Part shown: positions 23,481 through 32,730 of the stretch, in pieces
Numbering within the stretch: position 1 is the stretch's first letter
Layout: each line of letters starts with the position of its first letter
From: Phycisphaerae bacterium
Lineage (GTDB): Bacteria; Planctomycetota; Phycisphaerae; JAJVII01
Assembly: GCA_022072085.1 (NCBI GenBank)
Contig: JAJVII010000020.1
Span: 144,607-208,606 of the forward strand
DNA length: 64,000 bases
Reading direction: 5' to 3'
The notes under the pieces: model-generated
What the model was told of the DNA's origin: nothing
Database searches by the model: none
What the model saw: only the letters and a program-made list of their open reading frames with translations
Program-made: the position numbers and the translations under genes

Positions 23481-25916
23481 TCAGGCCTCCTCATGCGTGC
23501 CGTCGTCGGCGTCGGTCTGCTTGTGGCGCTCGGCCGCCTCGATCTCCGCAGGGCTCATCTGCGCCTCCACGTCTTCCTGCATGTCCTGGAAGAACTGGAG
23601 GAAGCTTTGTACGTTGAACTTCAGCGCCCCCGACCGCCGGGCCACCAGCACGAACGGCGTGGGCGTGTGTCGGGCAATCTGCTCGGCCCGGGTCCGCCGC
23701 AGCCGCCGGTTCAGCCACGCCTGCTCGACCGACTCGATCACCAGCAGGTCGCACTCGCCGGCGCGGCGCATGATCTCGCGAGTGACGTTGTCGCTCTCGG
23801 CGACCTCGACCTTCAGCGGCGGCTTGTCGCCGTAGCGATCCTTCATCTCGTTGACCATTGCCCGCAACGTGACCAGCGTCTGGGCCTGCTCGCCGCGCGA
23901 GCCGGGCTCCAGCACGTGCAGCAGGTTGATCTGCCCGCGGCGCGGGTCGGCCAGCATCCGCGCGATGTTGATCATCAGCTCGCCCTGCTGAGGCTGGGCG
24001 ATGGGGACCAGGATGTTGCGGAAGCGGCTCTTGCGGGCGACCTCGTGCAGGACCGCCACGTCGCAGTTGGACCGCTTGATGACCTGGTGCTGCTCGGCGC
24101 CCAGGTCGGCGTGGCGGTCGCCCATCCAGCCCATGACCAGGAAGTCGATCTTGTATTCGTCCACCGTGTCGGCGATGGCCTTCCATACCCGCGTGTGCGT
24201 CACCCGCACCAGGGCCGACGCCTCCACCCCCATGCCGCGGACCGGGCGCAGGGCGTGCTCGATGACCTCGCGCGACCGCGGCACCAGCCGCCGCCCGGCG
24301 CTGGTCGGCAACTGCCCGGGCAGCACCACTGAGTGCAGCACGATGACCTCGCCGTCGTTGAGCTTGGCGATGTGCCCGGCGAACCGGCCGAGCGCCTCAG
24401 CCGACTTTGGGTTGGCCACCGGCAGCAGCACTCGGAACCGTTCCTTGCGCTTCTGGGCCTGGGTCAGGCCCTCGGAGAAGAGCACCTGCGTCGCCTCCTC
24501 GGCCTTCTCGCGCGGACGGGCGTAGAACCGCCACAGGACCACGCCTCCGGCCAGCCAGCCGGCCGTCAGCGCCCAGGCCAGCGGCGAGAAGGCGAACATG
24601 TAGAGCGCCAGCGCCAGGTTGCCCACGATGCCGATGATCGGGATCGCCGGGAAGAACGGCGTCAGGTAGCCGTAGCGCAGCTTGTCGCCGTACTTCCGGC
24701 GGATGGTGATGGCCGCCACGTTCACCTGGAGGAACAGCAGCATGAACATCACGTCGGTCGCGGCGGCGACGCTCTGGAGCGGAACCGCGACGGCCATGCC
24801 GATGATGATGCCCCCGCTCGCGAGCAGCGCCAGCCACGGCGTGCGGTTCTTGGGGTGGATGCTCGCGAAGGCGTCGGGCAGATTGTGGTCGCGGCCCATC
24901 GCAAAGCTGACGCGCGTCGAGGAGAAGGTCGTCGCGTTCAGCGCGCTCATCGTCGAGAGCAGCCCGCCGATCAGCAGCAGCGCCGTGCCGAAGGGCATGA
25001 ACTGCCGGGCCGCCTCGACCAGGCCGACCTCCGCGTGCGTTCCCAGCCACTGCCAGGTCGGCGCCCCCGTGCCCGGCTGCGACGCCCCCAGCGCGACGAA
25101 AGCCACCAGGATGTAGAGCGGCAGCACGATGACCATCGACCAGATGACGGCCCGCGGCACGTTGCGGCGGGGGTCTTTGACCTCCTCGCCGGCCTGCACG
25201 ATGATCTCGTAGTCCTCGAACGCGATGAACGTCAGGCCCATCGCCCCGAATACCCCGCCCAGCCCCTCGGGCGCGAACGGCGTGAACTTGTTCATGAAGT
25301 GCGGGTGGCGGATGATCGCCCACAGCCCGCTGACGATGAAGATCAGCAGGATGACGACCTTGGCGACGGTGACGATGTTGCCGGCCTTGCCGGTCTCGCC
25401 GGCGCCGCGGTAGTTGATGTAGATGAACAGCAGGGCGATCGCGACGGCCAGCGCCTTCTGGGCTGCCGCCCCTTCCAGCCCGGGGATCGACCAGCCGAAC
25501 TGCTCGAGCATGAGCTGGAGGTAGGCGGCAAAGCCCAGCGCGTAGAGGCTGCCCGCGACGGCGTGGGCAAACCAGCTCATCCAACCGGCCAGGAAGGCGT
25601 TGCCGCCGGGCAGCCCTTCCTTGACCCAGAGGTAGCCGCCGCCGGCTTCGGGGATCGACGAGCCCAACTCCGCGTAGACCATTGCGGTGAAGACGGTGAT
25701 GACGCCGTTGAGCGCAAACGCCAGGATCAACGCCGGGCCCGCGACGCCCGCGGCGATGCCGGTCAGCACGAAGATGCCCGCGCCGATCATCGCCCCCACG
25801 CCGATCATTGTGATGTCGAAGCAGCCCAGGTCGCGGCTGAGCTCGGTGCGCGGCTCGCCGGCGCCGGCTGACTGTCCGCCGTTGCCCGTCTTGCTGTCGG
25901 TCTGCGAATCGGTCAT
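23481..25916 (-). CDS. APC-superfamily amino acid permease with C-terminal UspA-like domains
   Basis: 811 residues. Residues 1-480 are an APC permease: a cytoplasmic start, then G-V-G-A-M-I-G-A-G-I-F in helix 1 and about 12 membrane helices. Residues about 495-790 are soluble and read as two universal-stress-protein folds (each beginning with a hydrophobic strand such as V-L-L-P-V-A or I-L-V-P-I-A). Known fusions of this type transport amino acids or polyamines, and the UspA part may bind nucleotide as a sensor. The ATG at 25916 is followed by a typical polar tail; upstream in-frame codons lack a ribosome site. The small membrane protein follows at once. Confidence 0.85.
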   Translation of the reverse strand: MTDSQTDSKTGNGGQSAGAGEPRTELSRDLGCFDITMIGVGAMIGAGIFVLTGIAAGVAGPALILAFALNGVITVFTAMVYAELGSSIPEAGGGYLWVKEGLPGGNAFLAGWMSWFAHAVAGSLYALGFAAYLQLMLEQFGWSIPGLEGAAAQKALAVAIALLFIYINYRGAGETGKAGNIVTVAKVVILLIFIVSGLWAIIRHPHFMNKFTPFAPEGLGGVFGAMGLTFIAFEDYEIIVQAGEEVKDPRRNVPRAVIWSMVIVLPLYILVAFVALGASQPGTGAPTWQWLGTHAEVGLVEAARQFMPFGTALLLIGGLLSTMSALNATTFSSTRVSFAMGRDHNLPDAFASIHPKNRTPWLALLASGGIIIGMAVAVPLQSVAAATDVMFMLLFLQVNVAAITIRRKYGDKLRYGYLTPFFPAIPIIGIVGNLALALYMFAFSPLAWALTAGWLAGGVVLWRFYARPREKAEEATQVLFSEGLTQAQKRKERFRVLLPVANPKSAEALGRFAGHIAKLNDGEVIVLHSVVLPGQLPTSAGRRLVPRSREVIEHALRPVRGMGVEASALVRVTHTRVWKAIADTVDEYKIDFLVMGWMGDRHADLGAEQHQVIKRSNCDVAVLHEVARKSRFRNILVPIAQPQQGELMINIARMLADPRRGQINLLHVLEPGSRGEQAQTLVTLRAMVNEMKDRYGDKPPLKVEVAESDNVTREIMRRAGECDLLVIESVEQAWLNRRLRRTRAEQIARHTPTPFVLVARRSGALKFNVQSFLQFFQDMQEDVEAQMSPAEIEAAERHKQTDADDGTHEEA

Positions 25917-25945
25917 GGCACACTCGCCCTGCGCGTCACTGGCAA

Positions 25946-28426
25946 CTATAGGCTGCCCGATTCCCGCCAGAAGGCCCCGCCGCCGCGTTCTTCCCAGACA
26001 CCGCGGCCGGAGGTGAACCGCAACTCGCCGGTTGAGGCGTCGAAGGCCATCTCCCATGCCCCGCTGTCGATCGCCCGGCGATAGGCGTCGCGCCCGTCGG
26101 CCAGTTGCTGGTCGGTGTAGCGGGCGAGGCTGGCGAACTCGGCCGGCCGGGCGGCGTTTCGGCCGTTGCGGCGGGCGATCTCGGCTTCGACGGCGGCCAG
26201 TCCCCGCCGCACGGCTGACAGGACCATGCCGGCCACCGCCGGGGCCAGGTCCGGCCCGGTCGCCTGGAACGTCCAGCCGACGAAGTGCGTAATGATCGTG
26301 CTGGCCAGCGATTCAAGCACGCCGCCGACGCGGTGCCGCTCCAGCCCGCCGCCGGGCGGGGTGAAGGTGAACGGTGGCAGGCCCGCGCCGGCTTGAAGTT
26401 CGCCCAGCAGGAAGCAGCCGAACCCGATGTGGCATCCGGCTCGCACAATGGCGTTGGAGCCGACGAAGCAGGCCTCCATCCGCACCGGGGCGTTGGCGGC
26501 CCCAAGCACCTGCGAGCCGCCGCCCAGCATGGGGACAGCCGGGACCAGCACGACCCGCCCGCCGACGGCCACGGGCGTCGGCAGCGAGCGCAGGTGCTCG
26601 CAGCAGCCGGCCAGGTGCATCGACATGAGGTAGCCGCCCACCTCCGCGCCCTCGAACCGTCCGCCGACGATCGTCGCGCAGGCGGCCTGCACGTTACGGA
26701 CCTCGGCCAGGGCGCTCAGCGTCGAGCGTGCCGCCAGCCAGGCGTTGCCCGCGACAGCGGCGTCGACCCGCGAGCCGGCGCCGACGGTCGAGCGGTGGAG
26801 TCGGCTGGCCCGCACGACGCCGCCAGCTTCGACGAGCGAATCGCCGACGACGCTGCGCAGCACGCGGGCGCCGGCGCGGACGGTCGCGTGGTCCAGGTCG
26901 CTGTCCCAGACGACCGCGCCGGCGGCGATGATGCAGCGCGGGCCGATGCGGCTGCCCGGCCCAATCACCGCGCCGGGGTCCACCTGGGCGGTCGGGTCGA
27001 TGACCGGCGCTGCCGGCGCGGGGGCGTCATCGCCGGCGGCCATCGCGACGCGCAGCGGGCGGATCGGGTGCGGGTCGGGCGCGGCGAAGATGTCGGCTTC
27101 GCTCACCTGGCATTCGTAGGCGTCGGGGGCGACGTTGAGCAGTCGGCCGATGCTCGGATGGCGGTAGCGGAAGCCCGGCACGTTGCCCTGGCCGCCTTCT
27201 ATGAACCAGCCGATCGGCTGGCCGTCCTCGAATCGCCATAGGTCCGTGTCGCGATGGACCCGCAGCAGGGCCCAGGTGTCGGCGATCCAGCGAGGCCAGC
27301 CGTGGCGCTGCTTCGCGGGCGCGACGCCGAGGTCCACCCCGTGCCGCCGGGCCAGGGCGGCCGTCATCGCCAGCGCCGTGTCCAGCGCCGCCTCGACGAT
27401 CGTGTCGGCGACCTGCCGCCGCTCGCGGGGCAGGGCGGTCCACAGCCGCTGGACCATGCGGATGACCAGGTCCGGCGCGTAGGTGAATACCCACGCCCCG
27501 CGGCGCTGCTTGGTCCCCAGCCCGACCGACAGTTCGCCCGGCATGACCGTCCCGCGGGTCAGCTCGCCGCCGTGGCCCGACAGCGAGAAGGGCATCAGCA
27601 CCGTCGCCAGGTCGTCGTTGACCAGCGAGTCGGCGTCGGCGTGCGGCGTCGCGGATTGGCCGATCACCTTCGTCCACGGCGCGACCCAGCAGCAAGGGCC
27701 CAGCTCGATCGGCTCGTGGCTGAGCAGCGGATCGCGCCACAGGCCGACGTGCCGCCCGACGCCGGCCAGGCGGCCGTCCGGCTGCGGCAGCAGCTTGCCC
27801 GAGTTGGTCGAGTGGATCGCGTTGAGGCCGTAGAGACTCACGTGCGGCAGGTCGATCACCTCGGCCACGCGGAGGCGGCCGGTGGCCTCGTCCAATTCGA
27901 GTCGGCGGAAGGCGTTGCTGAAGACCCCCTCGAAGTAGCCGCGGCGGTCCAGCCGCGTGCTCTCGCCCAGCAGGGCCTCGCTGACTTCCGTGGGCCCCTC
28001 GACCGCGACGCGGTCCCGCGTCGTCGTCAGCACCAGCTTGGCCGACCGGATGCGGTTGTCCGCGCCGAAGGTGACGTTCTCGGCCCAGGTGTCGGTGATG
28101 TGCGTGCGCTCGCCGACGGCGCAGTTGATGAGCGTCGCCCCGGCCAGCCGGGCGCCGGCGGCGACGGACGGCGCGGCCCCGCCGACGACGGTTCGGCCGG
28201 CCGGGTCGCAGCGGTGCTGGTGGGGGCTGCCCTCGGCAACGACGATCGAGTCGAGCACGCGGGCGCCGGCGTCGACTTCGGCGTCGTGCAGGTGGCTGTT
28301 GCGGACGACGGCACCGGTCCCGACGCGCGTGGCCGGACCGGTCAGCCAGCTCGATCCGTCGACGGTGGCGTCCGGCGAGAGGTTGGCGGCGTTCACGCCC
28401 GGCCCGATGCAGCGGGGATCGATCAC
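25946..28426 (-). CDS. Large hexapeptide-repeat protein (DUF4954-like)
   Basis: 826 residues. Two blocks of left-handed beta-helix hexapeptides (about 1-150 and 480-600) show the repeating hydrophobic-G-x pattern seen in sugar-nucleotide transferases and acyltransferases. Between them is a conserved-looking segment with S-L-Y-G-L-N-A-I-H-S-T-N-S-G-K and a G-P-C-C-W-V-A-P-W motif that I associate with DUF4954. The C-terminal 200 residues are mostly helical. No enzyme activity can be assigned. The GTG at 28426 follows AGGAG by six bases. It is 29 bases upstream of the APC-UspA start on the same strand, so these two and the small protein could form one operon. Confidence 0.7.
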   Translation of the reverse strand: MIDPRCIGPGVNAANLSPDATVDGSSWLTGPATRVGTGAVVRNSHLHDAEVDAGARVLDSIVVAEGSPHQHRCDPAGRTVVGGAAPSVAAGARLAGATLINCAVGERTHITDTWAENVTFGADNRIRSAKLVLTTTRDRVAVEGPTEVSEALLGESTRLDRRGYFEGVFSNAFRRLELDEATGRLRVAEVIDLPHVSLYGLNAIHSTNSGKLLPQPDGRLAGVGRHVGLWRDPLLSHEPIELGPCCWVAPWTKVIGQSATPHADADSLVNDDLATVLMPFSLSGHGGELTRGTVMPGELSVGLGTKQRRGAWVFTYAPDLVIRMVQRLWTALPRERRQVADTIVEAALDTALAMTAALARRHGVDLGVAPAKQRHGWPRWIADTWALLRVHRDTDLWRFEDGQPIGWFIEGGQGNVPGFRYRHPSIGRLLNVAPDAYECQVSEADIFAAPDPHPIRPLRVAMAAGDDAPAPAAPVIDPTAQVDPGAVIGPGSRIGPRCIIAAGAVVWDSDLDHATVRAGARVLRSVVGDSLVEAGGVVRASRLHRSTVGAGSRVDAAVAGNAWLAARSTLSALAEVRNVQAACATIVGGRFEGAEVGGYLMSMHLAGCCEHLRSLPTPVAVGGRVVLVPAVPMLGGGSQVLGAANAPVRMEACFVGSNAIVRAGCHIGFGCFLLGELQAGAGLPPFTFTPPGGGLERHRVGGVLESLASTIITHFVGWTFQATGPDLAPAVAGMVLSAVRRGLAAVEAEIARRNGRNAARPAEFASLARYTDQQLADGRDAYRRAIDSGAWEMAFDASTGELRFTSGRGVWEERGGGAFWRESGSL

Positions 28427-28504
28427 GGCATGCTCCTGCGGCGGTCCGCGTCTGAGGGGCAATGTAATATCGCCACGGCGGGGAAGTAAAGAGCAAGAGG
28501 CAGA

Positions 28505-28563
28505 TTCGCCACGGAGACACGGGTGTCACTTCTTCTCCGTGCCCTCCGTGCCCCTGTGGCGAG
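28505..28563. repeat. Inverted repeat of CACGG/CACGGAG words
   Basis: The left arm CGCCACGGAGACACGGG is matched by the reverse complement of the right arm, which reads CGCCACAGGGGCACGGAGGGCACGGAG. It lies between divergent genes and just upstream of the next promoter. Confidence 0.65.
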
Positions 28564-28609
28564 CGTTTTCGATCCGGCCGCAGGGACTTCCAATCCGCAA
28601 TGGGGTTGT

Positions 28610-28615
28610 CATAAT
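28610..28615 (+). promoter_or_regulatory. -10 element of the oxidoreductase fusion gene
   Basis: CATAAT, with TTCCAA 16 bases upstream as a weak -35. The leader would be about 41 bases. Confidence 0.4.
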
Positions 28616-28662
28616 GTCCGGTCCCGGAAGGGCCGGGGCCGACATCGCAACAGGAGATCATC

Positions 28663-30684
28663 ATGGCCGACAAGCTGGCGTGGGGGATTCTGGGACCGGG
28701 ACGGATCGCGGGGAACTTCGCGCGCGGCGTTGCCCACTCGCGGACCGGCACGCTGCTGGCCGTCGGCAGCCGGGCCAAGGAACGCGCCGACAAGTTCGCC
28801 GACGAGCACAAGATTCCCCGCCGCTACGGCAGCTACGAAGCGCTGCTGGCTGACCCCGACGTGCAGGCGGTCTACATCGCCACGCCGCACCCGCAGCATC
28901 CCGAGTGGGCCATCCGCGCCGCCGAGGCCGGCAAGCACATCCTCTGCGAGAAGCCGATGGCCATCAACCACTCGCTGGCGATGGCGGTGCTGGAGGCGGC
29001 CCACGAGAACGACGTGTTCTTCATGGAAGGCTACATGAACCTCTGCCACCCGCAGACCGCCCGGCTGCTGGAGTTGGTCCGCAGCAAGGCGATCGGCGAG
29101 GTCCGCATGATCCGGGCGACGTTCAGCTTCCACGCCGGCTTCAACCCCGAGGGGCGGCTGTTCAGCAACGCCATGGGCGGCGGCGGCATCCTGGACGTGG
29201 GCGGATACACGACGTCGATCGCCGGGCTGATCGCCGGCGCCGCGACCGGCGTGGACTTCGCCGAGCCGACGCTGGTGGCCGCGACCGGCCACCTGGGCGC
29301 CACCGGCGTGGACGAGTGGACCGTCGCGTCGCTGAAGTTTCCCGGCGAGATTCTCGCCCAGGTCGCCACCGGCGTGAGCCTGACGCTGGAGAACTCCGTC
29401 GAGGTCTACGGCAGCGAGGGCGTCATCCGCGTGCCGTCGCCCTACGTTGTCAGCCGCGAGAGCGGGACGAGCAAGATCATCATCAAGCTGCACAAGGAAG
29501 CCGAGCCGCGTGAGGAACTGGTCGAGACCGACCAGTGGCTCTACGGGCTGGAAGCCGACACGGTGGCGGCCAACATCGAACGCCGCCAGGCGCCGGCCCC
29601 GGCGATGAGTTGGGCCGCGAGCCTGGGCAACCTGCGGGTGCAGGACGCGTGGCGGGCGGCCATCGGCTTGGCCTACGACGCTGAGAAGCCCGGGAACGTC
29701 CAGCCGGCGGCCCGGCGTCCGCTGGCCAGCCGGGCGAGCAAGGCCGGCCTGCCGGCGATGAAGTACAGCCGCATTCCCGGCGTGAAGCTGGAGGTGTCGC
29801 GGCTGGTAATGGGCGTAGACAACCAGCAGACAATGCCGCATGCGGCGGCAATGTTCGACGACTTCATCGAGCGCGGAGGCAACGCGTTCGACACGGCCTA
29901 CATCTACCGCGGCGGGGTCTGCGAGACGCTGCTGGGCGGGTGGATCGCCAGCCGGGGCATCCGCGACAAGGTGGTGGTGATCGACAAGGGGGCCCACACG
30001 CCGTTCTGCGATCCGGAGTCGCTGGTCAGGCAGTTCACCGAAAGCCTTGAACGAATGAAACTGGATTGCGTAGATGTCTACATGATGCACCGCGACAACC
30101 CCGCGGTGCCGGTGGGCGAGTTCGTCGACGCGATGGTGACGCTGGCCGGCGCCGGGAAGATGAAGGTGTTCGGGGGAAGCAACTGGACGATGGCCCGGCT
30201 GGACGAAGCCAACGCCTGGGCCAAGGCCCACGGCCGTCCGGGGATGGGCGTGCTGAGCAACAACTTCTCGCTGGCGCGGGCCAACGACGTGCCGTGGAAG
30301 GGCTGCCTGAGCAGCGCCCCCGCGGACGGCTGGCAGGCATGGCGGGACTGGCTGAGGGCCCGGCAGATGCCGCTGCTGTCATGGTCGAGCCAGGCGCGGG
30401 GCTTCTTCACCGGTCGGGCCAGCCCGTCCGACCGCTCCGACGCCGAACTGGTCCGCTGCTGGTACAACGACGGCAACTTCCAGCGTCTGTCGCGGGCGAA
30501 CGAACTGGCAGGGCGGCGCGGCGTCAAGGCGATCTCGATCGCGCTGGCCTGGGTGCTGGCGCAGAAGTTCCCGACGTTCGCGTTGATCGGTCCGCGGCTG
30601 ATCAGCGAGACGCGGTCGTCGTGCGAGGGGCTGACGGTGGAATTGAGCGAGGCGGAGACGGCCTGGCTGAACCTGGAGCAGTAG
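28663..30684 (+). CDS. Fusion of Gfo/Idh/MocA oxidoreductase and aldo-keto reductase
   Basis: 673 residues. Residues 1-345 are a Gfo/Idh/MocA dehydrogenase: G-x-G-x-I-A Rossmann loop near 11, the C-E-K-P motif near 94 with its catalytic Lys, and a C-terminal alpha/beta sheet. After a linker, residues about 366-673 are an aldo-keto reductase with the full tetrad D410, Y415, K442 and H476. Both halves use NAD(P)(H), so one chain may oxidise and reduce successive sugar intermediates, for example an inositol or keto-sugar epimerisation. This is inference. There is no stop or frame break between the halves. AGGAG lies nine bases before the ATG. It seems monocistronic. Confidence 0.88.
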   Translation: MADKLAWGILGPGRIAGNFARGVAHSRTGTLLAVGSRAKERADKFADEHKIPRRYGSYEALLADPDVQAVYIATPHPQHPEWAIRAAEAGKHILCEKPMAINHSLAMAVLEAAHENDVFFMEGYMNLCHPQTARLLELVRSKAIGEVRMIRATFSFHAGFNPEGRLFSNAMGGGGILDVGGYTTSIAGLIAGAATGVDFAEPTLVAATGHLGATGVDEWTVASLKFPGEILAQVATGVSLTLENSVEVYGSEGVIRVPSPYVVSRESGTSKIIIKLHKEAEPREELVETDQWLYGLEADTVAANIERRQAPAPAMSWAASLGNLRVQDAWRAAIGLAYDAEKPGNVQPAARRPLASRASKAGLPAMKYSRIPGVKLEVSRLVMGVDNQQTMPHAAAMFDDFIERGGNAFDTAYIYRGGVCETLLGGWIASRGIRDKVVVIDKGAHTPFCDPESLVRQFTESLERMKLDCVDVYMMHRDNPAVPVGEFVDAMVTLAGAGKMKVFGGSNWTMARLDEANAWAKAHGRPGMGVLSNNFSLARANDVPWKGCLSSAPADGWQAWRDWLRARQMPLLSWSSQARGFFTGRASPSDRSDAELVRCWYNDGNFQRLSRANELAGRRGVKAISIALAWVLAQKFPTFALIGPRLISETRSSCEGLTVELSEAETAWLNLEQ

Positions 30685-30708
30685 GCGAGGGGACAGGCCG
30701 CACGCCTG

Positions 30709-30738
30709 TTGCCGGCAGACCGGCGGGTTGACTATGAT
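30709..30738 (+). promoter_or_regulatory. Promoter of the ABC-2/Gld operon
   Basis: TTGCCG at 30709-30714, an 18-base spacer, and TATGAT at 30733-30738. A small CCCCG/CGGGG hairpin follows in the leader. Confidence 0.45.
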
Positions 30739-30860
30739 TCACGATTCCCCGGAACTTCGGGGATGGTGGCGTTGTTATCCGACATTGGGAGTTTGAGCCG
30801 GACCGCCGGTTGGGCTTCAGCAGTACACACGATGTCGGGCATTCCATCTGCGAGGCGCTC

Positions 30861-31826
30861 ATGAAACCGATGATCGAGGTGGAGAACCTCACCAAGCGCT
30901 ACGGCCCGGTGCTGGCCGTGGACAACGTTTCCTTCGCCGTGGACGAGGGCAAGGTGATCGGGTTCCTGGGACCCAACGGCGCCGGAAAGAGCACAACGCT
31001 CAAGATCCTCACCTGCTACCTCGCGGCGACCAGCGGGACGGCCCGGGTGGCCGGCTTCAGCGTCTTCCGCGACTCGATGGAAGTCCGCCGCCGCATCGGC
31101 TACCTGCCGGAGAACGTGCCGCTTTACCCCGAGATGCGCGTGCGCGAGTACCTGCGGTTCCGCGCCCGGCTGCGCGGCGTGCCTGCCAACCGCCGCAAGG
31201 TGGTGGTCGCCCAGGCGGCCGAGCGGTGCTGGCTGACCCAGCCGATGGACGTGATGCGCCGACGCATCGACCAGCTTTCCAAGGGCTACCGGCAGCGCGT
31301 CGGACTGGCCGACGCAATCCTGCACTCGCCGCAGGTGCTGGTGCTGGACGAGCCGACGATCGGGCTGGACCCGACGCAGATCCGCGAGACTCGCCACCTG
31401 ATCCACGATCTCGGCCGGGAGCACACGGTCATCTTCTCCAGCCACATCCTGGGCGAAGTCGAACAGGTCAGCCAGGAGGTCATCATCATTGCCGGCGGCA
31501 AGCTGGTGGCCCAGGGACGACCGGCCGACTTGCGGCAGCAGGTCAGCGGCGGGCTGCGGCTGAGCGTGGAGATGCGTGGCGGGGACCGCAGCGCGATGGC
31601 GTCGGAACTGAAGAAGGCGCCGGGCGTGCGCGACGTGGAGGTCCTGGGCGACGGGGAGTGGGTGCAGATGCGCGTGACCCCGGCGACGGGCCATGACCCG
31701 CGGCCGGAAATATTCAAGACCGTCGCCGCCCGGGGCTGGCAGTTGCGGGAAATCCGCCGCGAGATGGCCAGCCTGGAGGACTTCTTCATCCAGAAGACGG
31801 CCGCGACGGCCAAGAGCAAGGACTAA
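30861..31826 (+). CDS. ABC transporter ATPase (GldA/NosF-like)
   Basis: 321 residues. Walker A G-P-N-G-A-G-K-S-T at 37-45, the ABC signature as L-S-K-G-Y, Walker B V-L-V-L-D-E-P-T and the switch His in S-S-H-I-L are all present. The last 80 residues are the extra domain typical of ABC-2 exporter ATPases. It energises the permease encoded next. With the following GldF-, GldG- and DUF4340-like genes it forms a gene set widespread in Bacteroidota, Planctomycetota and others; gliding itself is only one known role. ATG 30861 follows GAGG; an in-frame start 17 codons earlier lacks a ribosome site. About 100 bases with an inverted repeat separate it from the permease. Confidence 0.9.
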   Translation: MKPMIEVENLTKRYGPVLAVDNVSFAVDEGKVIGFLGPNGAGKSTTLKILTCYLAATSGTARVAGFSVFRDSMEVRRRIGYLPENVPLYPEMRVREYLRFRARLRGVPANRRKVVVAQAAERCWLTQPMDVMRRRIDQLSKGYRQRVGLADAILHSPQVLVLDEPTIGLDPTQIRETRHLIHDLGREHTVIFSSHILGEVEQVSQEVIIIAGGKLVAQGRPADLRQQVSGGLRLSVEMRGGDRSAMASELKKAPGVRDVEVLGDGEWVQMRVTPATGHDPRPEIFKTVAARGWQLREIRREMASLEDFFIQKTAATAKSKD

Positions 31827-31920
31827 CACGAAGGGCCACGAAGCGATTGGCGGGCGGGAAGAGTAGGAACAAGAAGTCCTCTTCGTGGTCCGTGTCGGTC
31901 CTACGTGAGTCTTCGTGTTG
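31825..31920. repeat. Inverted repeat of CACGAAG words inside the operon
   Basis: AACACGAAG-GGCCACGAAG on the left is matched on the right by CTTCGTGG-CCGTG and CTTCGTGTT. It lies entirely between the ATPase stop and the permease start, within one presumed transcript. Confidence 0.7.
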
Positions 31921-31935
31921 AAACGGGAGCGAGCT

Positions 31936-32730
31936 ATGTCACACGAGGTCGTGCAGGTGTCCCTCCGGGCGGGCGTCACGGCGGCGGTGGTCGCGGTGAT
32001 CGTGCTGCCGATGCTGCTGGGCAAGACCGGGGTGATCGCCCGCCGCGAGCTGCTCAGCGTGTTCATCCGCCCGCTGGGCTACGTGTTCGGGGCGATCTTC
32101 CTGCTGATCGTCGCCTGGATGTTCATGCAGGGCTTCACTCCCGGCGCCGAGGCCTCGATGGTCGGGCTGTTCCGCGAGATCGTCAAGGCGCTGATCGTCG
32201 TGGTCCCGATCCTGAGCATGCCGCTGCTGAGCGAGGAATACGCCCGCGGGACGATCGAACCGATGATGACCGCCCCGGTGACCGAGCGGCAGCTCGTGCT
32301 GGGCAAGTTCTTCGCGGTGTTCACGTTCTACGTCGCCCTGCTGGCCGCGACGCTGGTGCACATGGGGCTGCTGATGGCCTACGGCCAGCCCGAACTGGGC
32401 CAGGCGTGGATGGGCTACATGGGCCTGCTGCTGGTCGGGGCGGCATTCCTGAGCGTGGGGCTGTTCTTCAGCAGCCTGACCCGCGACCAGTTGCTTGCGG
32501 CTCTGCTCAGCGCCGCCGTGCTGGCGGCGGTGGGCATCCTGCCTGACGTGCTGCTGCCGGATGCGACGGGCCTCTGGCACCGGGTGCTGACGACGGTGAA
32601 CGTGGCCGGGTGGTTCGCCGACCTGTCCAAGGGAATCCTCGACCTCCGCTCGGTCGTCTTCTTTCTCAGCGTGACGCTCTTCTTCCTGTTCGTCTCGGTC
32701 AAGGTACTGGAGTCCCGACGATGGCGATAG
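31936..32730 (+). CDS. ABC-2 type permease (GldF-like)
   Basis: 264 residues with six predicted membrane helices. An early R-R-E-L and the E-E-Y-A-R-G-T-I-E segment between helices 2 and 3 are the coupling motif of the ABC-2 permease family. The ATG at 31936 follows GGAG by six bases. Its last ten bases overlap the ATG of the GldG-like gene, so the two are coupled. Substrate unknown. Confidence 0.88.
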   Translation: MSHEVVQVSLRAGVTAAVVAVIVLPMLLGKTGVIARRELLSVFIRPLGYVFGAIFLLIVAWMFMQGFTPGAEASMVGLFREIVKALIVVVPILSMPLLSEEYARGTIEPMMTAPVTERQLVLGKFFAVFTFYVALLAATLVHMGLLMAYGQPELGQAWMGYMGLLLVGAAFLSVGLFFSSLTRDQLLAALLSAAVLAAVGILPDVLLPDATGLWHRVLTTVNVAGWFADLSKGILDLRSVVFFLSVTLFFLFVSVKVLESRRWR

